Source: an uncultured Verrucomicrobiales bacterium (lineage in GTDB: Bacteria > Verrucomicrobiota > Verrucomicrobiia > Verrucomicrobiales > Akkermansiaceae). Taken from it: DNA of 64,000 bases. Under the pieces are notes generated by a model. The model searched no databases. It had not been told where the DNA came from and worked only from the letters and a program-made list of their open reading frames with translations. The stretch is taken from contig CALGZA010000037.1 of assembly GCA_937934595.1 (NCBI GenBank), forward strand, positions 17,138 through 81,137, read 5' to 3'. Below are positions 1 through 7,911 of the stretch, one piece after another. Every line of letters starts with the position of its first letter. Positions within the stretch are counted from its first letter, which is position 1. The translations under genes and the position numbers were made by a program.

Positions 1-1
1 T

Positions 2-838
2 GCTTATAAGCTGAGAAAGATACCTAAGCAGGGGAGGGCGTTGCAGGGTGCTTTACTGAGGTTTGATAGGATGCTGGCGGAGAGTTATGCGAAGAAGTTA
101 GATTATTCTGTTAGTCATTTGATTGTGTCACAGAATTTGTTGCCTCATCTGTGGGCGAGTGGTTGCATGGGTGGTAGGACCTTTGATGTCTTAGCGAATA
201 GGTTGCCTTTATCTGAGCTTCAATCAGCCTTGGATGTGGGAGCTAGGGTGCATCCGGAGAGTTTGACCTTGGGGGATTTTCGAGTTGATGATGCGTTGCT
301 TGAATCAGAGAGGGAGGCTTTGGCGCATGCGAATGGAGTTATTACTCCGCACTGTTTGGTAGGTGATTTATTTGAGGGGCGTGTGGAATGCTTGGATTGG
401 GATTTTCCTTGTAGGACGGCGTCTGATGAGAGGAAGCGTGATTTAGCATCAGGGGGGCGATTACGAGTTTTCTTTCCAGCTTCTGCCTTGGGTAGGAAGG
501 GTGTTTATGAGCTTGTTGATGGGTTGAACTCACTTGGTAGACCTGTAGATCTATTTTTGTTAGGTAGTGCTAATGAGGGTGATGCTTGTCCTCTGGGAAG
601 CTTAGGTTCATTGGTGACTTGGGGGGATGGCGGGGTGGATAGAATAGTTGATGCGGATGTTGTTGTTTTGCCAGCTTATGTTGAGCATTCTCCACGTGTG
701 TTGTTGGATTCTATAGTTATGGGAGTTCCGGTTATAGCTACGAAAGCTTGTGGGTTAGGCAGTATGGATGGGGTGATTGAGTTGGAGGCTCCTGGAGATT
801 TTGGGAGGGTATTCTCTGATTTTGTTAGAAGTCTATGA
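2..838 (+). CDS. Glycosyltransferase family 4-like protein, 5' truncated by window edge
   Basis: This is the C-terminal part of a GT-B glycosyltransferase that probably transfers a sugar from a nucleotide donor to a cell-surface glycan. The frame is open to the window edge (13 codons precede the TTG used by the ORF track), so the true start lies outside and 278 residues are visible. A Rossmann-like block starts at VFFPASALGRKGVYEL. The donor-site region reads EHSPRVLLDSIVMGVPVIAT, which matches the family EX7E motif except that the second acidic residue is Asp. Its stop codon overlaps the 3' end of the convergent peptidase gene by 14 bases. The fold is clear; the substrate is unknown. Confidence 0.72.
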   Translation, partial: AYKLRKIPKQGRALQGALLRFDRMLAESYAKKLDYSVSHLIVSQNLLPHLWASGCMGGRTFDVLANRLPLSELQSALDVGARVHPESLTLGDFRVDDALLESEREALAHANGVITPHCLVGDLFEGRVECLDWDFPCRTASDERKRDLASGGRLRVFFPASALGRKGVYELVDGLNSLGRPVDLFLLGSANEGDACPLGSLGSLVTWGDGGVDRIVDADVVVLPAYVEHSPRVLLDSIVMGVPVIATKACGLGSMDGVIELEAPGDFGRVFSDFVRSL

Positions 839-2315
839 CGAATCCACCTCTGGAAGTGACTGAGCGAGCGATGTCAATGTGAACCCACCGGAGTTCATAT
901 CTGATTCCCCATGAGTCACTGACTGCGACTTCGTTGGTTTTTTCATTGTATCCGATGATCATGCAGATGTGGTGGTTTGTTTCATTGTTTTTGAGTTGGG
1001 TGATGACTTTTTCAGCTTCTTCGCTGATGGATTTAGCCCAGTCTGAGAAGTCTGTAATATTTTGTCTGTCTCTGGTTCTGCGGTTGGCGATTTGGTTGTA
1101 TTCGCTGAGGCTGCGCATTTGCCAGAGTAGAGGGACACCTTTGTTGATGTATTTTTTGAGTGTTTTGAAGTTGAGTTCTTTTTTGAGGTCGATGTCTCTG
1201 ATTTTTCGGGCTTTACTTCTTACTATTCTTTTACAGCTGTTCATGAGAGCGGTGGTGTTAGTTCCGCCGCCTGGAGCTGTGGCTGCGACGGCAAGGAGGT
1301 ACATGTCAGCAGGTACTGACATGTAGCGCATGGCGCGTTCGGCCGTGGCGGGAGCGCAGTATCCTTTGGGGCCTTGGTTGACCATTGGGATGTTAGTGAT
1401 GAGGACGTCGCCATTTTCTTTACGTTTGACGTTTTTTGTGAGTGTGGCTTTTAGGATGGAGTCTTTGACGAGGGTTACTTTACCTGCTGCGTCAGCTACT
1501 TTGATGGGGACGATGAGGAGGCTGACATATTCTTCATCACGCTCTGATAAGATGAATGAGTGGCCTTTGAGGTCCCATCTGAGGACTTTACGTTTGTCTG
1601 CTTTTTCACCGTAGTATTGTTTTTTTGGTGGTCCGAGCTCGTCGCTTAGTGATTTGGTTAGGGTTTTGGCATCGAGTTTGATGGCTTCATCGAGTGATGT
1701 GGGAGGTTTTTTGTCTGGGTTGATTTTTTTGAAGTGGTCTTCGCCCATGCCGAAGTTACTGGCGAAGTCCCCTTTGTTAGCGAATACGAGTGAGAAGAGA
1801 GCGGCTGAGCCGTCAGGAGAAGCGTATAGAGTGGCGCAGTAGGGGTGAGCGCCTAGGAATTTGTAGTTGTCTTGTGTGTAGAATCTGAAGCTCAATGTTT
1901 TGCTGGCTCTGGACTCGATAGGCCAGCGTAGGCGGCGAGCTGTATCTGAGGCGGGCTGCTCCCAGAGGGGGCCGGCTAGGTTAAAGAGGGGCTGGCCGAT
2001 GAAGGAGTTGATTTTAGAAAGGTCGTCAAGCTTGCTTCTGAGGAATGATCTGGCGTTTGAAATGCTTTGTGGTGTTAGGAGGTCAGTTGGGATGGTGTAG
2101 ATGTCACCTGTATCTAGTTTGATTTTGATTTCTTCATTTTTGAGAGCTAGGACTTCGACTTTGAGGCTATTACCTAGGGCTTCGTGTGTGATGTCGATGA
2201 GTTTTGCGTTTAGTGAGTAGTTCCCGACGAGGATTACGACAAGGGTTATAGCAGCTTTTTTTAGCTTTGTAATTAGGTTAGGTAAGAGATTTTTATTGAT
2301 AATTTGTTCGCTCAT
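825..2315 (-). CDS. C39-like (papain-fold) cysteine peptidase with SHD1-like N-terminal domain
   Basis: This is a predicted exported or membrane-anchored cysteine peptidase of 496 residues. Residues 18-36 form a hydrophobic anchor or signal. Residues about 38-85 (LIDITHEAL...KLDTGDIYTIPTDLL) resemble the SHD1-like beta domain common in planctomycete and verrucomicrobial proteins. The C-terminal third has the peptidase signature: Gln314 and Cys320 in NQGPKGYCAPAT, His448/449 in NHHICMIIGY, and Asp467 in SDSWG. That gives a full Gln-Cys-His-Asp set with normal spacing. The middle (100-290) is not recognised. The gene is divergent from the 2541 gene and convergent with the glycosyltransferase. 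Substrate is unknown; a role in peptide or surface-protein processing is inference. Confidence 0.72.
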   Translation of the reverse strand: MSEQIINKNLLPNLITKLKKAAITLVVILVGNYSLNAKLIDITHEALGNSLKVEVLALKNEEIKIKLDTGDIYTIPTDLLTPQSISNARSFLRSKLDDLSKINSFIGQPLFNLAGPLWEQPASDTARRLRWPIESRASKTLSFRFYTQDNYKFLGAHPYCATLYASPDGSAALFSLVFANKGDFASNFGMGEDHFKKINPDKKPPTSLDEAIKLDAKTLTKSLSDELGPPKKQYYGEKADKRKVLRWDLKGHSFILSERDEEYVSLLIVPIKVADAAGKVTLVKDSILKATLTKNVKRKENGDVLITNIPMVNQGPKGYCAPATAERAMRYMSVPADMYLLAVAATAPGGGTNTTALMNSCKRIVRSKARKIRDIDLKKELNFKTLKKYINKGVPLLWQMRSLSEYNQIANRRTRDRQNITDFSDWAKSISEEAEKVITQLKNNETNHHICMIIGYNEKTNEVAVSDSWGIRYELRWVHIDIARSVTSRGGFVIDF

Positions 2316-2379
2316 GGCTGAAGGCGTTTGGATAAATGATTTTTAGTTATTATTCAGAGCAAGAGTCTTCACATGCATA

Positions 2380-2393
2380 TAACAACTTTGTTA
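2380..2393. promoter_or_regulatory. Inverted repeat TAACAA-CT-TTGTTA in divergent intergenic region
   Basis: A 6-bp inverted repeat with a 2-base centre lies between the divergent peptidase gene and the small coiled-coil gene. The palindrome AACTAGTT lies just to its right. The position would suit an operator controlling both genes, but such short AT-rich palindromes are common by chance, so this is only a candidate. Confidence 0.2.
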
Positions 2394-2540
2394 AGTATTA
2401 AACTAGTTATTCTTATATGGTAAATCAATCAGAAATTACTGAATTTGGGGTGAATGTGATGTTTATGAGAGTTGTGGTGATGAGAAAGGTTTGGTTTTAT
2501 TATAATTGGAGTTTATTTGTTGAGGATTTATGTTTTTTTT

Positions 2541-2903
2541 ATGAGTGCATTTGATTTCTTTTTTCCTGAACAGGCACAAGCATCGCATTTGCGAAGCTTG
2601 GTGCAGCAGAAGCGTTACGAGTATATGAATGATCAGCGTGAGAAGGCAGATCTTAGAGAAGATTTGAGGTGTGCTGAGAAACATATGAAGAGGATGGGGC
2701 AAGAGATGGCCGAGACTCAGCTTTTGATTAAGGGTATGATGGAGCTGATGGAGGAGGCGGGGGTGTTTGATTCTGCACGTTTGATGGAGAAGATCAAAGA
2801 GATTGATCTGAGGGATGGTGTGGAGGATGGGCGTATTACTCCGGTGGGGAGCAGGCCCAAGCGTGCTTTTGTTCCTAGGAGAAAGTGGGGGAGGTCTGAT
2901 TAG
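2541..2903 (+). CDS. Small coiled-coil protein of unknown function
   Basis: This is a 120-residue protein starting at ATG 2541 (MSAFDFFFPEQAQ). The ORF track instead starts at a TTG eight codons upstream. Residues about 12-75 are charged and heptad-like (repeated K, R, E, L and M, e.g. LVQQKRYEYMNDQREKADL), suggesting a single helical coiled coil. The C-terminal 25 residues are basic and Pro/Arg-rich (RPKRAFVPRRKWGR) and may bind nucleic acid or a membrane surface. There is no signal peptide. It is divergent from the peptidase gene and convergent with the cytochrome gene, 26 bases away. No family is recognised, but the codon bias matches neighbouring genes, so it is probably real. Confidence 0.55.
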   Translation: MSAFDFFFPEQAQASHLRSLVQQKRYEYMNDQREKADLREDLRCAEKHMKRMGQEMAETQLLIKGMMELMEEAGVFDSARLMEKIKEIDLRDGVEDGRITPVGSRPKRAFVPRRKWGRSD

Positions 2904-2929
2904 TTTGTTTTATTAGCCTGATTGGCAAG

Positions 2930-5542
2930 TTATTTGCTGTATACTTCGTGCTTTTTGTTTCCTCCGGAGAGTAGGTATGCGATGAGGTCTTTGAGTTCTT
3001 CTGGGTTCATGGTGTTGATCATTCCAGGAGGCATGAGTGATTGCTGAGAAGGTTCTATTTTTAGGACGTTTTTGGCTGGTTGTTTGTTGACTTTTGACAT
3101 GTCGAACGGGTTGCTTGCTACGGCTATTTCTTTATCGTTTTTGTAGATGAGTCTGCCGTACATCATGCCGTTGTCTTTGAGAGTGATTTTACTTGCTTGG
3201 TATTGCTCTGAGATGGATTGGCTGGGTTCGCAGATGGCTACGAGCATGTCGCGAATGGAGAATCTGTTACCGACGGATCCGAGGTCTGGGCCTGAGTAAC
3301 CGCCTTCTCCTGAGAAGCGGTGGCAGGCAACGCAGCTGCCAGCTGCGAACATTTTTTTACCGTTTTCGAAGTTACGATTTTTTAGTGGTTGTTTGAAGTG
3401 TTTCATGGCTTGGTCGACTGTCCAGGCGACTGCTGGGCCTTTTGCTCTGGGTAGTTTGCTTAGGTCGATGGCAGCAATGTCTCCGAGGAGGTATGAGACT
3501 GATGCTTTTTGGTCATCTGGGAGGTGGTCTATGGCGTCTTGGCGGATGGCGCGGATGTATCCGGCGAAGCTTTTGCCGCCTCCTTTTTTTAGTGTTTGGT
3601 TAAGCCAACCGAAGTAGGCTTTTCTGTTTTGTAGTGACCAGCCTGTGTTGACTCTTCTGAGGCAGTATGCGAAGTGGATGTTGAGGCTGTTTGGTGTGTC
3701 GCTCATGGCAGCGAGTATTTCTTTACCGTATTCACTGCGTTTTAGCATTTCTTTGTCGTATGCCATTGCTTTTGTCTGAGTGGATTCCATTAGTTTAATG
3801 GTTTTAGAAACGACTTTTGGGGCGTTGAGGTGAGATAGGACGCGGCAGAGTTCTGTGTTTAGGTCATCGTTTTTTGCGGGGTAGTGTGGGTCTAGCTTGG
3901 CGATGACTTTTGCTTTGTTTGTTTCTGATGGTTTTCCATTTCTTATGAAGCAAAGTGAGTATGCTCTGAGGAGGGCGAGCTGGTCCGTGGTTTCTAGTTT
4001 GTCTAGTGATAGGGAGTTGAGTTTTTCTAGAATGGCTGCGCCATGTTCTGTGCCAGAGTGGCGACTTAGGGCGATCATTGCGTAGATGGATTTACGTGGG
4101 TCTGTTTCTTTAAGTGCGCGTTCTTTCCAGAGTGATGCATCTTGGATTTCTATTGCGAGGCGAGCGGCGTATCTTATGCTGCGGTCGTTATGGTTGAGGT
4201 GTTTCCATGATTCGTTAATGATTGTGTTGCTGTCTGTTTTGTTTTGGTGGAATGCTTCGATGCTGTGGCGGAGGTCACGGAGTTTTTGGTTTTTGGATAG
4301 TTGGCGGACTGGTGCGGTTGATTTTTCACCTGAGTAGCGGATGCGGTAGAGCTTGGATTCTGTGTTTCTGCCTCCTGTAAGGAAGTACATGTGTCCGTCT
4401 GGTCCGAAGCGCATGGCGGTGATGTTTAGTGGGTTTCCGTGAAGGAATTCTGTTTTTTTTCCGGAGTAGCTGGAGCCTTTTTCTTCGAGGTTGACGGTGT
4501 AGAGCGTTCCGAATGTCCAGTCAGAGACGAAGAGCTTGTCTTGGTATTCTGGTGGGTAGTTTGAGTGGTGTCCGAAGCTGATTCCTGTGGGTGATCCTGG
4601 GCCGACGTTTAGTATGGGTCCGTTGCTGTCAGCGAAGTATTCTTTCCATTTAGAGGAACCGGATCTCCAGCCGAATTCGCTGGCGGATGTGACGTGACAG
4701 ATGCGAGTGGGTCTGTACCATGGTGAACCTACGTCGAATTCTAGGTCTGAGTCGAAGGTGAAGAGTTCACCTTCTTTGTTGATGGCGAGGTCTACTGGGT
4801 TACGGAATCCGGATGCGATCATTTTCCAGTCTTTACCATCTGGTGATATGCGGGCTACCCATCCTGCGGGGGCTTTGATGGATACTGCGTGGCCCATTTG
4901 GTCTGGGATCCACTGTAGGAGTGAGTCTTTTCCCCAGACTGGGGGTAGGAGGCTGGGAACTCCCTTGGGTATGGTTCCGTAGTTTCCGCTGACTAGGTAG
5001 AGTCCTTTTCCGTCTGCTGTTTTGATGATGTTGTGTGCTGAGTGCTCGTAGCCCATTTTGAGTCGTTTGATGAGTTTGAATTCGTCATATTTGTCGTCTC
5101 CGTTGGTGTCTTTGATTCTATATAGTCCAGTCATTGTGACCATGTATAGGCTATCGAATGCGTGGAGTAGGCCTAGAGCCCCTCCTACGCGTCTTTTTCC
5201 CCAGTCTATGGGCTCGTAGGGGAATCCTTTGAGGGGTTCTACGGATGTTTTTTTGTTTGATTCACCTGCTTTAGGGAGTGTGACTCGGAAGACGCCTTTG
5301 TCATCTTGGTCTGAAACGACGAGTCTTCCTTTGGCGTCGAATGACATGGCAACCCATGATCCTTGGTGTTTTGGTATGGAGTAGAGTAGTTCAGCGTCAA
5401 ATCCTTGTTGGATCATGATGCCTGTGTCTTCGTCTTTGACTAGTTTTGGATCTGCGCTGGTGGCTATTGAGCTTGATATGCTGATAGTGGTTATGGCTAT
5501 GAGCATCGATTTAAGCTTAGATATGACTGGTTGCATTCTCAT
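2930..5542 (-). CDS. PVC-type membrane-bound dehydrogenase / c-type cytochrome
   Basis: This is an 870-residue secreted or periplasmic protein with an N-terminal signal (MRMQPVISKLKSMLIAITTI). Residues about 40-400 are a beta-propeller of the kind annotated as putative membrane-bound dehydrogenase (motifs GSWVAMSFDAKGRL, ISPDGK, MRFGPDGHMYFLTGG). A helical HEAT-like middle region follows. The C-terminal heme domain has a CxxCH site (CVACHRFSGEGGYSGPDL) and ends with a typical MPPGMINTMNPEELKDLIAYL tail. It is closely similar in sequence and order to the C-terminal two-thirds of the 32983 protein, so the two are paralogs. Probable role: periplasmic oxidation of a sugar or alcohol with electrons passed to a c-type heme. 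The substrate is unknown. Confidence 0.8.
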   Translation of the reverse strand: MRMQPVISKLKSMLIAITTISISSSIATSADPKLVKDEDTGIMIQQGFDAELLYSIPKHQGSWVAMSFDAKGRLVVSDQDDKGVFRVTLPKAGESNKKTSVEPLKGFPYEPIDWGKRRVGGALGLLHAFDSLYMVTMTGLYRIKDTNGDDKYDEFKLIKRLKMGYEHSAHNIIKTADGKGLYLVSGNYGTIPKGVPSLLPPVWGKDSLLQWIPDQMGHAVSIKAPAGWVARISPDGKDWKMIASGFRNPVDLAINKEGELFTFDSDLEFDVGSPWYRPTRICHVTSASEFGWRSGSSKWKEYFADSNGPILNVGPGSPTGISFGHHSNYPPEYQDKLFVSDWTFGTLYTVNLEEKGSSYSGKKTEFLHGNPLNITAMRFGPDGHMYFLTGGRNTESKLYRIRYSGEKSTAPVRQLSKNQKLRDLRHSIEAFHQNKTDSNTIINESWKHLNHNDRSIRYAARLAIEIQDASLWKERALKETDPRKSIYAMIALSRHSGTEHGAAILEKLNSLSLDKLETTDQLALLRAYSLCFIRNGKPSETNKAKVIAKLDPHYPAKNDDLNTELCRVLSHLNAPKVVSKTIKLMESTQTKAMAYDKEMLKRSEYGKEILAAMSDTPNSLNIHFAYCLRRVNTGWSLQNRKAYFGWLNQTLKKGGGKSFAGYIRAIRQDAIDHLPDDQKASVSYLLGDIAAIDLSKLPRAKGPAVAWTVDQAMKHFKQPLKNRNFENGKKMFAAGSCVACHRFSGEGGYSGPDLGSVGNRFSIRDMLVAICEPSQSISEQYQASKITLKDNGMMYGRLIYKNDKEIAVASNPFDMSKVNKQPAKNVLKIEPSQQSLMPPGMINTMNPEELKDLIAYLLSGGNKKHEVYSK

Positions 5543-5617
5543 AATGTTGCAGATGTATAGGATTAATCAAGTGGTTGCTGGGTTTAACAATGAGTTTGTA
5601 GGGGGGTGGTTGTTTTT

Positions 5618-6505
5618 TTATTTTCTGCGTTTGTAGGATTTGTTTCTTTGGGTGGGGCGGGAGGTTTTTTGTGAGGATCTGCGGGCGGTTTTTTTTGTTT
5701 TTATGGGTGAGCTGCGGTATCCTTTTGCTTGTTCTTTGGGGTTGGTTTGTAGCATTTTGATGTCTTCTTCAGAGAGTTCTGCCCAGCGGCCGGTTTCTAG
5801 TCCTGTGTCGATGATCATTCCGATTCTGACGCGGACGAGTTTGACTACGTTGAGGTTAAGGGCTTTACACATGAGGCGGATTTGCCGTTTCATGCCTGTT
5901 TCTAGGGTGACGAGCATTCTTCTGGGGGAGAGTCGTTTTACTGATTTGGCTTTGGCGCGTGGCATTCCTTTTCCGATGAAGACGCCGCGAAGGAATGAGT
6001 CTAGTACATCGTTATCGTATGCTTGGTTGGTGGTGACGAGGTATTCTTTTTCTATTTTTTGTGATGGGTGGGCGAGTTGCTGTGCGAGGTCTCCGTCATT
6101 AGTGAGAATGATGAGGCCTTCTGAGTCTTGGTCTAGTCTTCCTACGTGGTTAAGGTGTCTGAGGGTGGGGGGGATGAATTCGTATATGGTGTCTCGCTCG
6201 AGTTCGTCATTTTTGGTGCAGACGCAGCCGCGGGGTTTGTTGAATATGATTGTTTTAAGTTCTTTTGGGAGGACGCGTTTGCCGTCTATTTTTACGAAGT
6301 CGTCAATGCTGACTTTCATGGAGAGGTCTGTGCATGCGTAGCCGTTGACCTGGACGAGTCCATCGAGGATGAGTTGGTCACATTTACGGCGTGAGTCTAT
6401 TCCGCAGGATGCTAGGTATCTGTTGAGGCGGAATTCTTCATGTTGCTGTGGCAGAAATTCTTCTTGTTCGCCGTCTTGGCTGAGGTTGTCATCTGGTGTG
6501 GTCAT
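5618..6505 (-). CDS. 23S rRNA pseudouridine synthase, RsuA/RluB/RluF family
   Basis: This protein isomerises a specific uridine in ribosomal RNA. It has 295 residues. An S4 RNA-binding domain lies at about 27-75 (RLNRYLASCGIDSRRKCDQL). The catalytic domain carries the family motif GRLDQDSEGLIILTNDGDLA with the conserved Asp. It also has KPRGC and KEYLV blocks and the GMKRQIRLMCKALN motif near the end. A strongly basic tail of about 45 residues (KTKKTARRSSQKTSRPTQRNK...) extends beyond the catalytic core, as in many RluB proteins. RluB is the best guess; RluF cannot be excluded. It ends 75 bases upstream of the start of the cytochrome gene on the same strand. Confidence 0.85.
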   Translation of the reverse strand: MTTPDDNLSQDGEQEEFLPQQHEEFRLNRYLASCGIDSRRKCDQLILDGLVQVNGYACTDLSMKVSIDDFVKIDGKRVLPKELKTIIFNKPRGCVCTKNDELERDTIYEFIPPTLRHLNHVGRLDQDSEGLIILTNDGDLAQQLAHPSQKIEKEYLVTTNQAYDNDVLDSFLRGVFIGKGMPRAKAKSVKRLSPRRMLVTLETGMKRQIRLMCKALNLNVVKLVRVRIGMIIDTGLETGRWAELSEEDIKMLQTNPKEQAKGYRSSPIKTKKTARRSSQKTSRPTQRNKSYKRRK

Positions 6506-6560
6506 GGTTTTGGATTTATTTGGGTATGATGATGAGCTGGTTGACTGAATTTGGGTAGAA

Positions 6561-6598
6561 AGAAAGCCCGCAAGGCGAGTGGGTCGCTAAGCGGGCTT
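6561..6598 (-). terminator. Rho-independent terminator of the small basic protein gene
   Basis: Read on the - strand, AAGCCCGC is followed by a 19-base loop, then GCGGGCTT and a T-rich run (TTTCTTTCT). This is a GC-rich 8-bp stem with a U tract, placed just downstream of the small basic protein gene and upstream of the pseudouridine synthase start. Confidence 0.7.
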
Positions 6599-6618
6599 GT
6601 CGAAAATGATGATTAATG

Positions 6619-6661
6619 AACTGCTAATCTCGTAGTTGGCTACGATGATGATTAGTCAGTT
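6619..6661 (-). other. Long hairpin overlapping the stop codon of the small basic protein gene
   Basis: The segment AACTG-CTAATC-TCGTAG, loop TTGG, CTACGA-(TGAT)-GATTAG-(T)-CAGTT forms a 17-bp stem with one 4-base and one 1-base bulge. On the - strand it includes the TAA stop codon at 6652-6654 and lies upstream of a canonical terminator. It could stabilise the 3' end of the mRNA or act as a first terminator. The pairing is seen directly; the function is inferred. Confidence 0.55.
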
Positions 6662-6807
6662 GATTTTGTTTTAGGTAGGCCTGTAGGGGATTGTCCTTCT
6701 TTCCATAGACCATTATCCTTGAGTGCTTTAACGCGCTCGAAACGCTTCATTACTGATCGCTTACCTGCTGCGCTGCCTTGTGCTTTGAGACTTGAATGCT
6801 TTGACAT
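6652..6807 (-). CDS. Small basic protein, Chlamydiae/Verrucomicrobiota type (51 aa)
   Basis: This gene is missing from the ORF track because it is short. It encodes 51 residues beginning MSKHSSLKAQGSAAGKRSVM, continuing with KRFERVKALKDNGLWKEG and ending GLPKTKSTD. The KRFERV, WKEG and GLPKTK blocks match from memory the small basic protein family shared by Chlamydiae and Verrucomicrobiota (I recall it as TIGR04137, with a proposed but unproven ribosome link). It is strongly basic and has no membrane segment. A plausible promoter lies upstream, and a terminator downstream makes it a single-gene unit, as expected for an abundant small protein. The overlapping + strand ORF 6719-6931 is a shadow. 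Confidence 0.85.
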   Translation of the reverse strand: MSKHSSLKAQGSAAGKRSVMKRFERVKALKDNGLWKEGQSPTGLPKTKSTD

Positions 6808-6836
6808 AATAAAAATTGTATTTGTTGTGAGTGCGT

Positions 6837-6865
6837 TTGATAGTGTGGATTATGTGTATTTGCAA
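6837..6865 (-). promoter_or_regulatory. Candidate sigma70-like promoter for the small basic protein gene
   Basis: On the - strand, TTGCAA (-35, 4/6 matches) is followed by 17 bases and TATCAA (-10, 4/6 matches), about 30 bases upstream of the ATG at 6807. Spacing and position are right; the match is moderate. Confidence 0.35.
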
Positions 6866-6930
6866 CCAGAAAGTGTGAGAAATGTGGAGTTAAAGTTGAT
6901 TTTGTTGAGAAATGCTTGTTTTCTGGGATG

Positions 6931-6967
6931 AAAAAAGCACCGCAGCTGGTTGATGCTGAGGTGCTTT
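6931..6967 (-). terminator. Rho-independent terminator of the Bax inhibitor-1 gene
   Basis: On the - strand the sequence reads AAAGCACC-TCAGCATCAACCAGCTGC-GGTGCTTTTTT. This is a 7-8 bp stem with further CAGC/GCTG pairing inside the loop, followed by a run of T. It begins 14 bases after the stop codon of the upstream gene. Confidence 0.75.
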
Positions 6968-6980
6968 GGTGATTGTTTGG

Positions 6981-7733
6981 TTAATCGCTGCTGGCTAATG
7001 CCATTAGTAGTCTTAGAATGTATAAGAAAAGAAGAGCAACAGAAGCGAATAATGCTAGTGAGGCAGCAACGTATTGGTTGGTGTTGTATTGATGAATGAT
7101 GTTACTTGTGGTGTATAGCACGCTGACTGACGCGAAGACTATCATAGCAACAGAGAACCATACTCCTAGGTCAAGATTAACCCCTGGTATACATGAGAGG
7201 GCTATGAGTCCGATCGCTATGAAAGCTCCAATTTTTAGGAAGCCACCTAGGAATGAAAAATCTTTCTTTGTGGTGAATGCTACTGCCGTGATTCCGGCTA
7301 CAAGTGCACCAGTCATAAAGCCAGCTTTTGAAATGATAGCGCTTCCGTCTATTAAGAAGCTAGCTTGAAAGAGGAGTGGCAGAGCTATGACCGCCTGTGC
7401 TATAACAAATAGGCCAAGTCCGAGATATTGTTTTTGGACTGATGTGTTGCTTAGGGCCCATTTGTTAGCGATGAATGATATTAGCATAAATCCGCCAAGT
7501 GTGATTAGTAGCCCAGTGCCGGAGCCAGCCATTTTATGAGCTATTCCGAGCATGAAGGGGCTTTGCAGGAATAGCCATTCTAGCAAGGCGAATGCTGCTA
7601 AGGCACCGGCGAGGTGGGCGTATGTCTTGCGTATGAAGCCTGCTCTGATGTCTTCAGTTTGGGAAGCAACGGAGTAGGGGGATGCGTATGGGTTTTTGCT
7701 TCCACTGTTATCTTGATTTCTGTAGTCTTGCAT
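6981..7733 (-). CDS. Bax inhibitor-1/YccA family membrane protein
   Basis: This is a multi-pass inner-membrane protein of the BI-1/YccA/YbhL family, linked to stress responses, protein turnover and ion leak in other bacteria. I place the start at ATG 7733 (MQDYRNQDNSGSKNPYASP, 250 residues). The ORF track begins at a TTG nine codons upstream. The cytoplasmic N-terminus is followed by FIRKTYAHLAGALAAFALLEWLF, then about seven hydrophobic helices. YTTSNIIHQYNTNQYVAASLALF matches the family C-terminal signature. It is monocistronic with its own terminator. Base composition here lacks the strong G-over-C skew of neighbouring genes. Confidence 0.88.
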   Translation of the reverse strand: MQDYRNQDNSGSKNPYASPYSVASQTEDIRAGFIRKTYAHLAGALAAFALLEWLFLQSPFMLGIAHKMAGSGTGLLITLGGFMLISFIANKWALSNTSVQKQYLGLGLFVIAQAVIALPLLFQASFLIDGSAIISKAGFMTGALVAGITAVAFTTKKDFSFLGGFLKIGAFIAIGLIALSCIPGVNLDLGVWFSVAMIVFASVSVLYTTSNIIHQYNTNQYVAASLALFASVALLFLYILRLLMALASSD

Positions 7734-7911
7734 AGTTTGTGTAAGTAAGTTTGGGAGCAATGTAGTGTAAATTAGGTGATGCGCAATGGAAATATTATAT
7801 AACTTGGTTGTTGTTTTTTGTGTGGTTGATGGTGTGGATTTACCAATTGTGATAAATAAAATTGATTAATTATTATGAGGTCGGTAATGTGTTTTAGGAA
7901 TATTTAACCCT

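Noticed and set aside
6719-6931. 70-aa + strand ORF
   Set aside because: Antisense to the recognisable 51-aa small basic protein gene and crosses its promoter and the neighbouring terminator region.
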